Shown: one piece after another, positions 8,928 to 18,436 of the stretch
Layout: every line of letters begins with the position of its first letter
Numbering within the stretch: position 1 is the stretch's first letter
Assembly: GCF_004328665.1 (NCBI RefSeq)
Contig: NZ_CP019771.1
Coordinates: 558,001 to 622,000 of the forward strand
Source of the DNA: Pseudoalteromonas sp. DL-6
GTDB taxonomy: Bacteria; Pseudomonadota; Gammaproteobacteria; Enterobacterales; Alteromonadaceae
Direction: 5' to 3'
Length of the DNA stretch: 64,000 bases
Position numbers and translations under genes: made by a program
The notes under the pieces: model-generated
Databases searched by the model: none
What the model saw: only the letters and a program-made list of their open reading frames with translations
Told to the model about the DNA's origin: nothing

Positions 8928-8953
8928 AAGCACTTTAGTTAAAAAGTGCTTTT
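8926..8953. terminator. Bidirectional terminator between convergent signalling genes
   Basis: AAAAGCACTT (8926-8935) pairs perfectly with AAGTGCTTTT (8944-8953) around an 8-nt loop. A- and T-runs at both ends let it serve the GGDEF-EAL gene and the receiver gene alike. Confidence 0.72.
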
Positions 8954-8964
8954 ACAGTTACAAC

Positions 8965-9762
8965 TTAACTCATGATTTTAAAGAGTAAATCGCGCACCGT
9001 TGCAGGCTCAAATGGTTTATCACAAATAGCATCCACACCCGCTTGAGCAATGTTTGCTAAATGGGTATCGTTGGCCTCTGAACTCACCATAAGTATTGGA
9101 ATATGTGAGTACGCATTCGACTGCCTTACCGTTTCGGTTAGTTCTTTACCATCCATTTCTGGCATATTGTAATCTGTAACAATTAAATCAAATGATTGAT
9201 TATTAAGTATTTCAATCGCTTGTTTACCGTCTTCTGCCTCTACAGGTTCAGGAATACCCATCCCCGCTAGCACTCGTATTATATGTTTTCGCGCAAAACG
9301 ACTGTCATCAACCACCAATACGCGAAGTAAAGTGACATCAAAGTGCTCTAGCTCCACCTCTTGCTCGCTAATAATATCCAAAGTCGCTTTTAGCGCACGG
9401 GTGATCTCGTCGGCACTAAACGGTTTTGGTAAAATAGCTAATACACCCGACTGCCTAAGTTGCTCTAAATGGCGCTTATTACGCTCGCTCGACACCAGCA
9501 TAAACGCCTGCTGCTCAGTGTTGCTGTTACTGCGTATTGCCTGCAATAAAGAATCTGCAGTACCGTCACTAAAATACATACTACTGATCACTAAATCTGG
9601 GTGGAAATTTGATAAAGCAGCCAGCGCGCTTTCTTGAGTACTGGCCGTTTCAATTTGTGTAACCCCACACTGAGCCAGTGATTTTTTTATTAGCTTTTGT
9701 TGCACTTCAGAAGGCTCAACTAATAAAATAGATAAGTTAGCTATTGCCGTTAAATCACTCAT
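8965..9762 (-). CDS. Double receiver-domain response regulator, first receiver degenerate
   Basis: A 265-residue protein made of two CheY-like receivers and no output domain. I start it at ATG 9762, preceded by AGGA, not the further upstream ATG. REC2 is canonical: VLVVDDSR, phospho-acceptor Asp197 in VTDYNMPEMDG, MVSSEA and CDKPF. REC1 has lost the acidic pair (VEPSE) and carries Ser61 where the acceptor Asp should be (DLVISSMYF), though LPKPF is kept. It should thus be a pseudo-receiver regulating or docking a phosphorylatable partner domain. No histidine kinase is adjacent; the convergent PAS-GGDEF-EAL gene is a possible functional partner, by proximity only. Confidence 0.88.
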   Translation of the reverse strand: MSDLTAIANLSILLVEPSEVQQKLIKKSLAQCGVTQIETASTQESALAALSNFHPDLVISSMYFSDGTADSLLQAIRSNSNTEQQAFMLVSSERNKRHLEQLRQSGVLAILPKPFSADEITRALKATLDIISEQEVELEHFDVTLLRVLVVDDSRFARKHIIRVLAGMGIPEPVEAEDGKQAIEILNNQSFDLIVTDYNMPEMDGKELTETVRQSNAYSHIPILMVSSEANDTHLANIAQAGVDAICDKPFEPATVRDLLFKIMS

Positions 9763-9883
9763 TTCAATCCTGTTATTAGTCTTTATATAATTTTTTATAA
9801 CCTTCATTATAAAGCAATAACTTATAAGAAAAAGCTAAAACAGCAACAAAACAACTTGTTTACCCAAACTCAACAAACTCAGC

Positions 9884-12811
9884 TTAAAAACGATAGTTTA
9901 TCCCCGCATAATAACGTCTGCCTGAATAGCTTGAGTTTAATAGCCGAGACTCTGTGTCATTACCTAGGCGCTTTACCGACTCAGATTTAGTTAAATTAAT
10001 CACCGCGGCTGTCAGGCTCAAGTCCTCTAATAAAGTAATTGATGCATTTACATCAACTTGCTCATATGGGTCTTGGTAAACGTTTAAACCACTATTTAAA
10101 CCCAACACAGTTTCACCACGTTTATTATAAGAAGCCCGCACATTAAAGGCGTCGCCTTCATAATATATCGAAGTGTTGTATTGATATTTAGCACTGCCAA
10201 TTAAAGGCGATTTACCAAACTCTTTACCATCTACTTCTACATCGGCCTTATTGGTTTTGTTATAGGTGTAATTTGCATAAAAGCCAAAGCCACTATCAAA
10301 GGCATGCTGTATAAATACTTCTGCCCCTTTAGATACAGCATCGGTGCCATTGCCTACGGTGCTATATGGCGACACAATAATATTTCCCGTATCAACTATG
10401 CCCTCTTTACCAGCAAAGTTTTGCTGTGAATCAATCACCAAAGGCACGACGAAGTTATCAACAGTTTTATGAAATAGTGCTAAACCAATGGCAGAGCCTT
10501 CGCTGTAATAATATTCAATAGATAAATCAGCTTGCACCGACTCAAACGGCTTTAAGTTTTTATTACCGCCGCTACCACTAAAACCCGGAATTTCATTAAA
10601 TTCAGCTCTATCTTCCGCCCACTCATCTGAGACAAACGTAATGCGTTGTTGTGCGCCTAAATCGGCATAATCAGGGCGAGACATTACTTTAGCAATCGCG
10701 CCGCGCACAACAATATCGTCGCTGGCATCCCATGCAATATTAAAGCTAGGTAAAATTTGGGTATCGGTATTCTCTTGAGTAATGAGTTGATAATCTTCAA
10801 CAAATCTATCATCTCCCGTTACCGGCTCGCCGGTGTCATCATTGGTATGATCCAATAAATAAGTATATAGGTCGGTTGATGATGTCATGGTTTTCGTGCG
10901 TACAACCCGTACGCCTAAATTACCGCGCACGCTCTCAAATTCAAAATCACCTTGCAGATAAAACGCCGCTATTTGTTCTTCTATATCATAAATGAAGTTA
11001 TCTTCTTTGCGTGTATACGGCACATAATTACTGGTCACAATATCACGGTATTTATCCCAATCAATGCCTGGCATTTGGTTTATATTAAAACCACCAGCAA
11101 TGTTAGCTTCGTTGATAAACACATCTTGTGCTAGTGGCATGCCGTTGTTCCACTGATAACTGTCAAAACGAGTGATCCCCCCCTCACTGGCTTCTGCTGC
11201 GGCAATATCAAAATTAGGATCTAAAAAGAAGGTATTACCGGTTTCACGATGCAGTGTGGCTTCTCGGTACTTTACTCCAGTTTTAATTGTTCTTAAAATG
11301 CCCCAATCAGTATAAATATCAAAGTCAGCTTGGTAGTAATCTTCTTCGAGTTCACTGCGTACAAAACTTGAATTTGACGAGCCCGGATCGCGACCGCCTC
11401 CCACGCCATTAAGTAGGTTTGCTAGCGTATTTGGGTCTATATTTAAACTAATGTCGTTTTCATTAATTTGCCAACCCGCTGTTTGCGCAGCATTTTCTAT
11501 ACGGCTTTCATTTTCACCGGCGTTTGAGCTTTTATAGGCTGCCTCCCAACTCTCTTTCGGCCCACCTTCAGAGCGTGTATTGCCTGCCACAAAACGGGCT
11601 TTAAAATAATCGCCTTCGTAGGTTAGGTTGAGATCAAAAGTATCAGAGGTTGACTCTTCACGTACATAGCTGCCTCGCATCCACGGCAATTGCATATCAT
11701 TTTCTATACCACTTGCAGCTGCATCAAATTGCATCCCATTAACAATAGTACCCGATTCATCTAAGCTTACATCGGTTAAAAAATCAGGATTTAAAGACCA
11801 CTCAGGTATATCAATCACCGACTCAGTTCTATTTTTATCAAGTGAAAAACCAAAGTAGTTAAAACCAATTTCAACGCGGCTAGTTGGGCGCCACTGCGTA
11901 CTAAATTGTACCCCTTCTCGCTCACGTAATTCGTTTACAATTGAGCCACGAACCACTTGAGGAAACCAAACATTGTTATAATTATTGCCCTGAGCATCGG
12001 TTACTGAGCCCCACTGATTATTGTTATCAACCGGCGCGCCATTTATATCGACCGGTTTTTCACCAATAAAGCGCCACACATTTGCATCGGTGCCACCTGA
12101 AAGAGTGCGGTTAGTGCGTTTTTGTGAGGTATAACCAAACAACATGCCAAAGGTATCAGCCTCGTTCTTCCAAGAGTAAAGTGCCGTTACTTGCGGCTCT
12201 GATTCTTCAGTCACATCGGCATAAGTGCTTTCAATATTAATCACCCCTGAGTTTGCATCCATACTTAGCGGTTTACGACTATGCATTAATACCGTGCCGC
12301 CCACACCACCTTCATCTAAACGTGCTTCTGGCGATTTATACACTTCCACGCTTTCAATCATGGCTGAGGGCAGTAATGCATAATCAAACGAACGAGATGG
12401 CTCGCCAGGTGATGACGCAATAAAATTACCATTTAGCTGAGAAAAGGTGAGTTCAGATGATAACCCCCTAATACTTACCGATGAGCCCTCGCCTCCGTCA
12501 CGATCAATCACCACGCCAGGTACGCGTTGTAATGAGTCTGCGACATTTTTATCAGGGAACTTACCAATATCTTCCGCTGTAATCGCATCAACCACAGAGC
12601 TCGACAAACGCTTTATATCTAAATTAGCCGCCATACTGGAACGAATACCACGCACCTCTATTACTTCCATATCCTTGCTTTCTATTGCTTTATTTTCAGC
12701 TTCATCCGCATATGCGTGATTAAACACAGATAAAATTGAGATGCACAGCGTTGATTTAACAAAACGTGGAAGTGAGTGAGCAGAGGTTTGAGCTATCCGA
12801 TGAGCGGTCAT
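9884..12811 (-). CDS. TonB-dependent outer-membrane receptor
   Basis: A 975-residue receptor starting at ATG 12811, with GGAAC upstream. A signal peptide ends near AYA, followed by an N-terminal TonB-box-like segment (EVIEVRGI). The plug (about 50-180) contains GKFPDKNVADSLQRVPGV, VSIRGL and RLDEGGVGGTV. The rest is an aromatic, Asp/Asn-rich 22-strand barrel ending in YYAGINYRF with the terminal Phe. The plug wording is that of the large Caulobacter/Alteromonas-type receptors often used for oligosaccharides. No carbohydrate enzyme is adjacent and I see no NagR box upstream, so the ligand is unknown. Confidence 0.93.
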   Translation of the reverse strand: MTAHRIAQTSAHSLPRFVKSTLCISILSVFNHAYADEAENKAIESKDMEVIEVRGIRSSMAANLDIKRLSSSVVDAITAEDIGKFPDKNVADSLQRVPGVVIDRDGGEGSSVSIRGLSSELTFSQLNGNFIASSPGEPSRSFDYALLPSAMIESVEVYKSPEARLDEGGVGGTVLMHSRKPLSMDANSGVINIESTYADVTEESEPQVTALYSWKNEADTFGMLFGYTSQKRTNRTLSGGTDANVWRFIGEKPVDINGAPVDNNNQWGSVTDAQGNNYNNVWFPQVVRGSIVNELREREGVQFSTQWRPTSRVEIGFNYFGFSLDKNRTESVIDIPEWSLNPDFLTDVSLDESGTIVNGMQFDAAASGIENDMQLPWMRGSYVREESTSDTFDLNLTYEGDYFKARFVAGNTRSEGGPKESWEAAYKSSNAGENESRIENAAQTAGWQINENDISLNIDPNTLANLLNGVGGGRDPGSSNSSFVRSELEEDYYQADFDIYTDWGILRTIKTGVKYREATLHRETGNTFFLDPNFDIAAAEASEGGITRFDSYQWNNGMPLAQDVFINEANIAGGFNINQMPGIDWDKYRDIVTSNYVPYTRKEDNFIYDIEEQIAAFYLQGDFEFESVRGNLGVRVVRTKTMTSSTDLYTYLLDHTNDDTGEPVTGDDRFVEDYQLITQENTDTQILPSFNIAWDASDDIVVRGAIAKVMSRPDYADLGAQQRITFVSDEWAEDRAEFNEIPGFSGSGGNKNLKPFESVQADLSIEYYYSEGSAIGLALFHKTVDNFVVPLVIDSQQNFAGKEGIVDTGNIIVSPYSTVGNGTDAVSKGAEVFIQHAFDSGFGFYANYTYNKTNKADVEVDGKEFGKSPLIGSAKYQYNTSIYYEGDAFNVRASYNKRGETVLGLNSGLNVYQDPYEQVDVNASITLLEDLSLTAAVINLTKSESVKRLGNDTESRLLNSSYSGRRYYAGINYRF

Positions 12812-13066
12812 AGTTTTAACAGTTCCATTTAAAATACAGTTAATACTTAAAGATGAACGTACCAAGGAAAGCTGATACGAAAAAAGTAGCTGTATTCTAC
12901 ACAACCAAACTTAATAGCTTGTTAATGTAAACTGACGAATAAATGAATGCTGTATCAATAAGTAACCTACTCTAATAAAAGTAGGGAGTTAAGCAGCAAA
13001 ATGGCTATTTAGCTGCTTATAAAGGGGCATAAAAAAGGAATGACGCGATGAAACAGCAATACGCCG

Positions 13067-13882
13067 TTATTTTTTAGCGCTAATAGCCTGAATATAATAG
13101 CCTAAACTCGCATGAGAAAGCTCACCCATATGGCTGGTAACTAACTCTCCTTGGCTATTATAAAACAAGGTGGTTGGTAAGCCTGCAGCACCTGATTCGC
13201 GACTCACATTACTGCTTTGATCAAAAAATACATGATTAAGATCGAGTTGCTGTTCATCAAGGAACGCTTTTACCGTGTGTAAGTCCTCACCTTGATTGAC
13301 AAACGCCACTGTAATGTTTGGATTATTTTTTTGAGCCGCTTGTAACACCGGCATTTCTTTTCGACACGGCGGACACCACGACGCCCAAAAGTTAATCACC
13401 ACTGGCTTACCTTTGAAGTTTTGTAAGTTAACTTGCTGCCCTTGAATATTATGCACAACAGACTGCGGTAACTGCACACCCGTTTGGTAGATAGACAGCG
13501 CAAAATTAGGAATAATCATTGAACAAAAACCAACAAACCCAGCAATAGCGTAGTTTTTCATTACCGCTTTTTTACCACGTGCATAAAACGCTAAAACCAC
13601 TATACCGCTGAGCCAACCATAATAACCAATAAAACCACCGTCGCTAATATTAAAAAGCTGCCACCAATTACCTTGATAAGCATCCCACATAGTAAACACA
13701 AACGCTAAACGCGAGACTAAAAAGCCCACTACAACTGCTTTAAAAACCGTATCTAAAATCGCTTTTTGTAATGGATGTTGGCGCGTTAATAAATAGGTAA
13801 GCCCCCAAAAAATGCCTAACCCTAAAAAAATAATTAACTGAGAAATGGAAATAACTAAAGGCCCAAGAGAAATACTTAACAT
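13067..13882 (-). CDS. Lgt-like membrane domain fused to a TlpA-type thioredoxin domain
   Basis: A 271-residue protein. Residues 1-130 hold about four membrane segments. The stretch SRLAFVFTMWDAYQGNWW, then NISDGGFIGYYGW, resembles the GGRLGYVLFYN...GGMSFHGG region of prolipoprotein diacylglyceryl transferase, but Tyr replaces the catalytic His and the C-terminal half of Lgt is missing. Residues about 140-271 are a thioredoxin domain with WASWCPPC (Cys170, Cys173) and the cis-Pro in AAGLPTT. The redox domain should face the periplasm as a TlpA/ResA-like disulfide reductase, with the Lgt-like part probably only an anchor or redox relay. No cytochrome-maturation genes are adjacent. Confidence 0.82.
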   Translation of the reverse strand: MLSISLGPLVISISQLIIFLGLGIFWGLTYLLTRQHPLQKAILDTVFKAVVVGFLVSRLAFVFTMWDAYQGNWWQLFNISDGGFIGYYGWLSGIVVLAFYARGKKAVMKNYAIAGFVGFCSMIIPNFALSIYQTGVQLPQSVVHNIQGQQVNLQNFKGKPVVINFWASWCPPCRKEMPVLQAAQKNNPNITVAFVNQGEDLHTVKAFLDEQQLDLNHVFFDQSSNVSRESGAAGLPTTLFYNSQGELVTSHMGELSHASLGYYIQAISAKK

Positions 13883-14047
13883 TGCTACCGACTTCTTATA
13901 ATGTATTTAAGTACCTAAAATAACGAGTACCAGCATGAATTAAACGCCAACAATAACATAGCCTAAACTTTACAGATTATTAATAACAAATAATTGATGC
14001 TGTATATCAGTAATACGTAATCTGTTTAACATAGTACATAAGTACGT

Positions 14048-14767
14048 TTAACCCTTCTGCTGTATGTACTCCAATGCTGTCATTTTTTGGTAACTTACAT
14101 TTGAGTGCAGTATATGAGCAGGCTCGGGGTCAACAACTTCAATAGGAATAGCGAAGTTACGTGCAATCTCTAGTGCCATTTGGGTAATGTTTACACTAAA
14201 TGAGGTACCCATAAATACCATTTGATCGGCATTCATCATTCGCTGCTGCGCCTCAGTAATGCGGTATAGCTCGGTGTAATATTCATCAAATAACAGCACA
14301 AAGGGCTTTAAAGAATAATTAAGCTTAGGCTGATGGTTTTCAATATTGAATAACTCAAGTAGAGAGCGATGTAAGTTGCTCTCATCAACATTATTCCATA
14401 GCGTAGCTTGTGGTGTGACATCATCGCCCTGATGATGAAACTGCGTCATTTGATCAAGCCGACCATGAATTGCAATGTAATTTTTATTACCCGCCTTACC
14501 ATCTAGCCCATCAATATTTTGAGTTATTAGGTTTTTATCACTAAGCCAATGATGCACTTCATTAGGGCCATGATTACGGTAAGTTGCAAAGCGATGATAA
14601 TACCAAGCTAAAAACTCACTCGGGTTATTTTCATACATTGCGCGAGTGGCCATTTCCATCGGCGTATAATTTTTACTACCAATGGTCCAAAAGCCATCCT
14701 CACCACGAAAAGTAGGAATACCGCTAGCAGCACTCACACCCGCCCCAGTAATGTATAACGTATTCAT
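14048..14767 (-). CDS. Sir2-family NAD-dependent protein lacking the zinc-binding cysteines
   Basis: A 239-residue sirtuin-fold protein. The NAD-binding motifs are intact: GAGVSAASGIPTFRG near the N-terminus, TQNIDGLD, the catalytic His in AIHG, and GTSFSVN. The protein contains no cysteine at all, so the four-Cys zinc module of ordinary sirtuins is absent; the stretch after AIHG is RLDQMTQFHHQ instead. It could be a zinc-independent deacylase, an ADP-ribosyltransferase or a NAD sensor/hydrolase. A perfect 15-bp inverted repeat abuts its ribosome site, suggesting dedicated regulation. AAGGGA lies 8 nt before the ATG. Confidence 0.85.
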   Translation of the reverse strand: MNTLYITGAGVSAASGIPTFRGEDGFWTIGSKNYTPMEMATRAMYENNPSEFLAWYYHRFATYRNHGPNEVHHWLSDKNLITQNIDGLDGKAGNKNYIAIHGRLDQMTQFHHQGDDVTPQATLWNNVDESNLHRSLLELFNIENHQPKLNYSLKPFVLLFDEYYTELYRITEAQQRMMNADQMVFMGTSFSVNITQMALEIARNFAIPIEVVDPEPAHILHSNVSYQKMTALEYIQQKG

Positions 14768-14780
14768 AAAGCCATCCCTT

Positions 14781-14824
14781 ATATTCAGTTTTATAAACCT
14801 ATAATACTTTATAAAACTGAATAT
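14781..14824. promoter_or_regulatory. Perfect 15-bp inverted repeat in the sirtuin leader
   Basis: ATATTCAGTTTTATA (14781-14795) is exactly mirrored by TATAAAACTGAATAT (14810-14824) with a 14-bp spacer, so half-site centres are 29 bp apart. It begins immediately next to the AAGGGA ribosome site of the sirtuin gene. It could be a repressor operator or an mRNA hairpin controlling translation. The regulator is unknown. Confidence 0.6.
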
Positions 14825-15027
14825 TTAAGACTTTTACTCTTTAACTATTAAGCCATGAACATTTCGCTGAAAATAAAAGACAGATAACAAAGAAGCTCTT
14901 TACATTGTTAATTTAATTCAATTACGCTACAGCCTTTTTAATTACTGATACGTTGGGAACTATAGCAACAATCAACAAAAACTAATTTGTTACAATGTAT
15001 TTAGCTTTCTAAAAAAATATGGGTAAT

Positions 15028-15288
15028 CTACTTATTAAGTAACTCCCCCATCAATCTCACATACTTTTCAGCTAATTCGTCCACACTTTCTCGATGATTA
15101 GGATCGGGCTTTATGCAGTCAATGGGGCATACACTGACGCAGGTCGGCTTGTCGTAGTGGCCTACACATTCGGTGCATTTTTCAGGGTCTATTTGATAGA
15201 TTTTAGCGCCCATATAAATTGCTTCATTTGGGCACTCTGGGTCACACATATCACAGTTAATGCATTTGCTGTTTATGAGTAAAGCCAT
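15028..15288 (-). CDS. yfhL: YfhL-type 2[4Fe-4S] ferredoxin
   Basis: An 86-residue ferredoxin with two cluster-binding motifs: CINCDMCDPECP near residues 9-20 and CTECVGHYDKPTCVSVCP near 38-55. The insertion between the Cys of the second motif is the Allochromatium/YfhL type, which often gives very low reduction potentials. Its start lies 3 nt after the trhP stop, so they form a two-gene operon. This suggests it supplies electrons to the TrhP tRNA-hydroxylation reaction; that partnership is inferred from adjacency. Confidence 0.9.
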   Translation of the reverse strand: MALLINSKCINCDMCDPECPNEAIYMGAKIYQIDPEKCTECVGHYDKPTCVSVCPIDCIKPDPNHRESVDELAEKYVRLMGELLNK

Positions 15289-15291
15289 GAT

Positions 15292-16686
15292 TTAACCACT
15301 AACCACGGCTTTTTTAAACGGATTGCGGGTATCTTGGTTTTCATCCAAATTGCGCATCAGTATGGCGTGCTCTAAATCGATGCTGTCAGGTACGGGAATT
15401 TTTACAATGTGGCCTGAACCTTTGGCATCGGTAATGCTTTCGCCTTTTTTGTTTTCCATGCTCTCAAGGGTAAAGCTAATATTGCCTTTCGGCGTCATTA
15501 GCTCTAATGAATGGCCGACACAAAACTTATTTTTTACATCTATTTCAACCAAACCATTAGCATTACGCCCTAATACCTCACCTACAAATTGCTGCTTGGT
15601 AGAAACTGAATGGCCGTATTCGTAATTTTGATAATCTTGATGAGCATGGCGTTTTAAAAAACCTTCGGTGTAACCACGGTGTGCTAGGTTCTCAAGGGTT
15701 TTGAATAAGTCTGCATCAAATGGTTTACCTGCAACGGCATCGTCAATCGCTTTACGGTATACCTGTGCGGTACGGGCTACATAATAAAATGACTTAGTGC
15801 GCCCTTCTATTTTAAGGCTATGCACACCCATTTTTGTTAACTGTTCTACATATTGCACGGCGCGTAAGTCTTTTGAGTTCATGATATAAGTACCATGCTC
15901 GTCTTCAAATGCAGGCATATATTCACCCGGGCGACCTTGCTCTTCTAGCATAAAAACATCGTTGCTTGGTGCGCCTTCACCTAAAGTGGGTATGACCGTT
16001 TTAGGGTCAATTTTATGTACCATTTCACCGGTTTCGTTCTCAGTGCCAGGTTTAACATCGTATTCCCAACGACACGCATTAGTGCACGTGCCTTGGTTAG
16101 GATCGCGCTTATTAATATAGCCTGAGAGTAAACAGCGCCCTGAATAGGCCATACACAGAGCACCATGGACAAATACTTCTAGTTCTGTTTCTGGGCATAA
16201 AGAGCGTATTTCACTTATTTCTTCAAGCGATAACTCACGAGATAAAATTACCCGTTCAATCCCCTGCTTTGCCCAAAACAATACGCTTGCGTAGTTTACT
16301 GCATTGGCTTGAACCGACAAATGAATTGGCATATCGGGCCACTTTTCACGTACTAGCATTATTAAACCCGGATCGGACATGATCAATGCATCCGGCTTCA
16401 TAGCAATTACTGGCTCTATATCACGTAAATACGACTTTACTTTCGCATTGTGTGGGGCAATATTCGACACTACATAAAACTTTTTATTCAGCGCATGTGC
16501 TTCGTTAATCCCTATTTGTAATGTATCTAAATCAAATTCGTTATTGCGAACCCTTAAACTGTAACGAGGTTGGCCGGCATACACAGCGTCGGCACCATAA
16601 GCAAAGGCATAACGCATATTTTTTAAGCTACCAGCAGGGCAAAGTAGTTCTGGAATAAACGGGGTTGAGGAAGTAACAGCTGACAT
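15292..16686 (-). CDS. trhP: TrhP (YegQ), U32-family protein for prephenate-dependent tRNA hydroxylation
   Basis: A 464-residue protein from ATG 16686, chosen because GGAG lies just upstream; the in-frame ATG at 16701 has no such site. It belongs to the former peptidase U32 family: PELLCPAGSLKNMRYAFAYG at the start, VFVHGALCMAYSGRCLLS and NQGTCTNACRWEYDV giving the conserved Cys cluster, and HSLKIEGRTKS. E. coli TrhP makes 5-hydroxyuridine at tRNA position 34 with prephenate, and needs iron-sulfur biogenesis. Despite older annotation it is not expected to be a protease. The ferredoxin gene follows directly. Confidence 0.92.
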   Translation of the reverse strand: MSAVTSSTPFIPELLCPAGSLKNMRYAFAYGADAVYAGQPRYSLRVRNNEFDLDTLQIGINEAHALNKKFYVVSNIAPHNAKVKSYLRDIEPVIAMKPDALIMSDPGLIMLVREKWPDMPIHLSVQANAVNYASVLFWAKQGIERVILSRELSLEEISEIRSLCPETELEVFVHGALCMAYSGRCLLSGYINKRDPNQGTCTNACRWEYDVKPGTENETGEMVHKIDPKTVIPTLGEGAPSNDVFMLEEQGRPGEYMPAFEDEHGTYIMNSKDLRAVQYVEQLTKMGVHSLKIEGRTKSFYYVARTAQVYRKAIDDAVAGKPFDADLFKTLENLAHRGYTEGFLKRHAHQDYQNYEYGHSVSTKQQFVGEVLGRNANGLVEIDVKNKFCVGHSLELMTPKGNISFTLESMENKKGESITDAKGSGHIVKIPVPDSIDLEHAILMRNLDENQDTRNPFKKAVVSG

Positions 16687-16840
16687 GTGCGCTCCATACA
16701 TCGAACCGGGTTCAAGCCGGTTGCATGAATAATTAAGGGAAATAAAGCGCGCAAGTATAATGAGGGGTAATAAAAGAAACTTTGATCAAGATCATCAAAA
16801 TTTCTCTTCTGTGCTAAAAATGAAGAGCAGCAAATTTAAG

Positions 16841-18166
16841 TTATTTTTTACTACTTAATTGATTAGAAAATTGGCTAACCGCATCAACAACTTGTTGTGC
16901 GCCTTTTTTAATATCATTCATCACATGACCCGACTCATTAGAAAGCTCTAATCCTTGCTGAGCTTTGTGTTTGCCTTGCTCTATCACAGCCACCGTTGAT
17001 TGGGTTAAATTTTGGTTTTGCTGTACAACATCCACAATCTCTTCGGTTGCTTTACTGGTTCTTGAAGCAAGTAAACGCACCTCATCAGCAACTACAGCAA
17101 AACCACGGCCTTGCTCACCTGCTCTTGCAGCTTCAATGGCTGCATTGAGTGCTAGCAGATTAGTTTGATCAGCAATGCTGCTGATACTTTGCACTATACT
17201 GGCAATAAGTTGCGATTGTTTATCTAATGCTGAAATTTCTTTACCCGCTTGCTCCATTTGCACCGACAACTCATTCATAACTTGAACTGTTTTTTGTACC
17301 ACCTCTGCGCCTTTATCCGCGTTATTATCGGTTTCGATAGAGGTTCCATGGGCAATACTCGCCGCTTGCTCTATAGCCAGCTCTCTTTCTACTTGGTCTG
17401 TGATCACTGTGGCAAATTTAACTACTTTGTAAAGCTCATTAGCTTCATTAAAAATCGGATTATACGACGCTTCTAACCATACTGAATGACCGTGTTTATC
17501 AATTCGCTTAAATCTGCTCGCAATAAACTCACCATTACGCAATCGTTGCCAAAATGCTTGATATTCTTTACTGCTGGCTTCTTGCTCATCACAAAACATT
17601 CCATGGTGCTTACCAATTACTTCTTGCTTTGAATAACCCATACTTTTTAAGAAGTTGTCGTTAACACGCAGCACCATACCTTGGGTGTCAAATTCAATCA
17701 CCGCTGTAGAGCGGTGTAATGCTTTTATTAAATCTTCATTCTCTCTTGAGCTTTCAATTATTTGTGTCAGCACAGTACAGTGCAGGGTTAAATACTCTAA
17801 CTGCCCTTGCTCATTTTTTATCGGATGTAAAATGCAGCGTAACCAATCTCGTTGGCCGTTTTGGTGGGATACTTGAATAGCGCCCGCATAATGCTGGGCT
17901 TTGCTTATCGCTTTTTTAAAAGCATGGAAATCCGCGTTATTTCTAGCATTTTCAGCAATAAAGTCTAAAATATTTTTATTAATTATTTGGTTATTCGAGT
18001 AGTTAAACTCTCGTTCAAAGTTTTTATTTTGTCTTAAAATAGCACCTTGCTTATCAAGCTCTAATACCAGCATTTCACTGTCTAAACTTTGTTTAACCTG
18101 CTCCCTTACAGAAAGCTTACTTTGTAAATCAGCTATTTGATTTTTTAAAGATTGGTTAAAAAACAT
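16841..18166 (-). CDS. Soluble PAS-PAS methyl-accepting chemotaxis protein (BdlA-like)
   Basis: A 441-residue chemoreceptor without membrane segments. A short N-terminal coiled coil (about 1-30) is followed by PAS1 (about 35-140), PAS2 (about 145-260, with [19 protein letters not shown]) and a short signalling hairpin. The hairpin tip carries the near-invariant [20 protein letters not shown] stretch and [12 protein letters not shown]. This order and length match Pseudomonas BdlA, which couples redox or energy cues to biofilm dispersal. Signal and cofactor cannot be read here. It probably links to c-di-GMP enzymes found elsewhere in the window only in a broad sense. Confidence 0.9.
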   Translation of the reverse strand: MFFNQSLKNQIADLQSKLSVREQVKQSLDSEMLVLELDKQGAILRQNKNFEREFNYSNNQIINKNILDFIAENARNNADFHAFKKAISKAQHYAGAIQVSHQNGQRDWLRCILHPIKNEQGQLEYLTLHCTVLTQIIESSRENEDLIKALHRSTAVIEFDTQGMVLRVNDNFLKSMGYSKQEVIGKHHGMFCDEQEASSKEYQAFWQRLRNGEFIASRFKRIDKHGHSVWLEASYNPIFNEANELYKVVKFATVITDQVERELAIEQAASIAHGTSIETDNNADKGAEVVQKTVQVMNELSVQMEQAGKEISALDKQSQLIASIVQSISSIADQTNLLALNAAIEAARAGEQGRGFAVVADEVRLLASRTSKATEEIVDVVQQNQNLTQSTVAVIEQGKHKAQQGLELSNESGHVMNDIKKGAQQVVDAVSQFSNQLSSKK

Positions 18167-18381
18167 ATTGTTACCTTAGTGTTTGCATGTATCTGTATGC
18201 ATATTGAGCCTATGGATAAGTGTATTACAAGTATATAGTCACACCACTCAAGCAAAAGTATAGCTTAAGTTTATAAACATATAATCAACGTAATAACATT
18301 GTTTTTAGTTCATAAACCTGGGTTAGCAAATTAAAAAAACTAGCAAAGTAGAATAAATTAGGTTTTTTCGACTAAAACGCG

Positions 18382-18387
18382 TATAAT
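18382..18387 (+). promoter_or_regulatory. Probable -10 element of the ndk promoter
   Basis: A perfect TATAAT lies about 50 bp before the ndk ATG. The -35 is weak (TAGGTT at 18359-18364, 17-bp spacing). Confidence 0.45.
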
Positions 18388-18436
18388 TCGCGCCCGTTAA
18401 TATTCAACCTTTTATTTAAATTATTGGAGCACAAAG

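Noticed and set aside
9884..12811. TonB-dependent receptor as part of the nag/chitin regulon
   Set aside because: No NagR-type palindrome was found upstream and it lies 40 kb from the nag genes.
16704..16722. A tRNA T-arm-like hairpin (AACCGG, GTTCAAG loop, CCGGTT) upstream of trhP
   Set aside because: No acceptor, D or anticodon arm can be folded around it. It is a short hairpin in the trhP leader, not a tRNA or a clear tRNA mimic.
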